Source: Artocarpus heterophyllus
Taxonomy: Eukaryota; Streptophyta; Magnoliopsida; Rosales; Moraceae
Assembly (NCBI GenBank): GCA_025403435.1
Contig: CM046350.1
Span: forward strand, 22,693,661-22,757,660
Length of the DNA: 64,000 nt
Direction: 5' to 3'
Shown here: positions 63,370-64,000 of the stretch, piece by piece
How the letters are laid out: every line of letters starts with the position of its first letter
Position numbering within the stretch: position 1 is the first letter of the stretch
Translations under genes and position numbers: made by a program
Notes under the pieces: generated by a model
Seen by the model: only the letters and a program-made list of their open reading frames with translations
Database searches by the model: none
Told to the model about the DNA's origin: nothing

Positions 63370-64000
63370 ATGGGTAGCCTAAACGATCCTAACCTTTCCT
63401 CCAACACCACAAACCCACTAGATCCCGAGGACTTTAGAAGGCAAGGCCACATGATAATCGACTTCATCGCCGATTACTACAAAAACATTGAGAAATACCC
63501 AGTTCTCAGCCAAGTCGAACCGGGTTATCTCGGAAAACGCTTACCTAAAGCAGCTCCATGCAATCCCGAACCGATCGAAACCATACTAAACGACATCCAA
63601 AACCATATCATTCCAGGTTTAACTCACTGGCAAAGCCCTAGCTACTTTGCTTATTTCCCTTCTAGTGGCAGCACCGCTGGCTTCCTTGGCGAAATGCTCG
63701 CCACGGGTTTTAATGTCGTTGGATTCAACTGGATGTCGTCTCCCGCCGCCACCGAGTTGGAGGGCATAGTCATGGACTGGCTTGGAGAAATGTTGTCTCT
63801 TCCCAAGTCGTTCCTTTTCTCAGGAAATGGCGGAGGAGTTTTGCAAGGAACGACTTGTGAGGCCATCTTGTGCACTCTCGTCGCGGCACGAGACGGAATT
63901 CTAAACAAAATCGGGAAGGACAATATTGGCAAGTTAGCTGTGTATTGCTCCGATCAAACCCACTGCGCATTTAAAAAAGCGTCTCAAATTGCCGGGATTC
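63370..64000 (+). CDS. Plant aromatic L-amino-acid decarboxylase family (TYDC/AAS-like), 5' part
   Basis: PLP-dependent group II decarboxylase family. It acts on tyrosine/DOPA (giving tyramine/dopamine) or, in the aldehyde-synthase branch, gives aromatic acetaldehydes; both are expected to be cytosolic. The frame is open for 210 codons and cut by the window end (family length about 500). Visible conserved stretches: [20 protein letters not shown] (17-36), [12 protein letters not shown] (43-54), [20 protein letters not shown] (80-99), FLGEML (105-110), [13 protein letters not shown] (119-131), MDWLGEML (135-142), [20 protein letters not shown] (147-166), and YCSDQTHCA (192-200) with the His that stacks on the PLP ring. 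THWQSP and QGTTCEAIL favour tyrosine decarboxylase/aldehyde synthase over tryptophan decarboxylase. The PLP-lysine and the Tyr/Phe residue separating decarboxylase from aldehyde synthase lie beyond the window. The start is the first ATG (G at +4), with typical N-terminus MGSL. No intron so far. Confidence 0.93.
   Translation, partial: MGSLNDPNLSSNTTNPLDPEDFRRQGHMIIDFIADYYKNIEKYPVLSQVEPGYLGKRLPKAAPCNPEPIETILNDIQNHIIPGLTHWQSPSYFAYFPSSGSTAGFLGEMLATGFNVVGFNWMSSPAATELEGIVMDWLGEMLSLPKSFLFSGNGGGVLQGTTCEAILCTLVAARDGILNKIGKDNIGKLAVYCSDQTHCAFKKASQIAGI

Noticed and set aside
62859..63377. 172-codon frame overlapping the decarboxylase promoter and start
   Set aside because: It crosses the TATA box, an A-run and the start region in another frame, and shows no family features; the decarboxylase frame is far better supported.
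63113..63970. Several minus-strand frames opposite the decarboxylase gene
   Set aside because: Antisense shadows of a conserved coding sequence and of the poly-A/poly-T run.

Overview
This is a repeat-dominated, AT-rich stretch of a flowering-plant nuclear genome, probably a eudicot. The evidence is nested plant-type LTR retrotransposons primed by initiator tRNA-Met, a CACTA-type MITE, and the 5' end of a plant aromatic L-amino-acid decarboxylase gene at the right edge. That gene is the only one that looks like a live host gene. No RNA genes or CRISPR arrays were found.

Layout. (1) 1-7509: a young, apparently intact Ty3/gypsy chromovirus-like element on the minus strand, called Gyp-1 here. 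It has one uninterrupted 1530-codon polyprotein, and its LTRs differ at 5 of 640 comparable sites. (2) 7510-8814: a broken first exon of a METTL13/EEF1AKMT4-like methyltransferase gene with intron-like sequence behind it. (3) 8815-17919: an old, dead Ty1/copia element, Copia-1, plus strand, with target-site duplication GTTTA. (4) 17925-19313: unassigned sequence with a two-part gene fragment on the minus strand. (5) 19338-62400: a large tandem array of a unit of about 500 bp. Each unit carries four successive inverted repeats built on GTGACCAAA/TTTGGTCAC, and part of the array shows a higher-order period of about 3.98 kb. (6) Insertions in the array: a 526-bp CACTA-like MITE (30392-30917, TSD ATT), a composite 2.3-kb interruption (32336-34675), and a second copia element, Copia-2 (40646-58907, TSD ATAAT). 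Copia-2 in turn has a degenerate sister of Gyp-1, called Gyp-2 (48511-57513, TSD GCATA), inside its right LTR. (7) 62421-63369: upstream region and promoter. (8) 63370 to the window end: 210 codons of a tyrosine/DOPA decarboxylase or aromatic aldehyde synthase.

The nesting gives an order of events: array, then Copia-2, then Gyp-2. By LTR divergence, Gyp-1 is the most recent arrival.

The most unusual signals are the ~500-bp dyad-rich array with higher-order structure, which looks like amplified transposon subterminal sequence, and a GC-rich motif (sense strand CGGCAGGCCGAAC). That motif occurs in clusters in the transcribed leaders of both the Ty3/gypsy family and the otherwise unrelated Ty1/copia element Copia-2.
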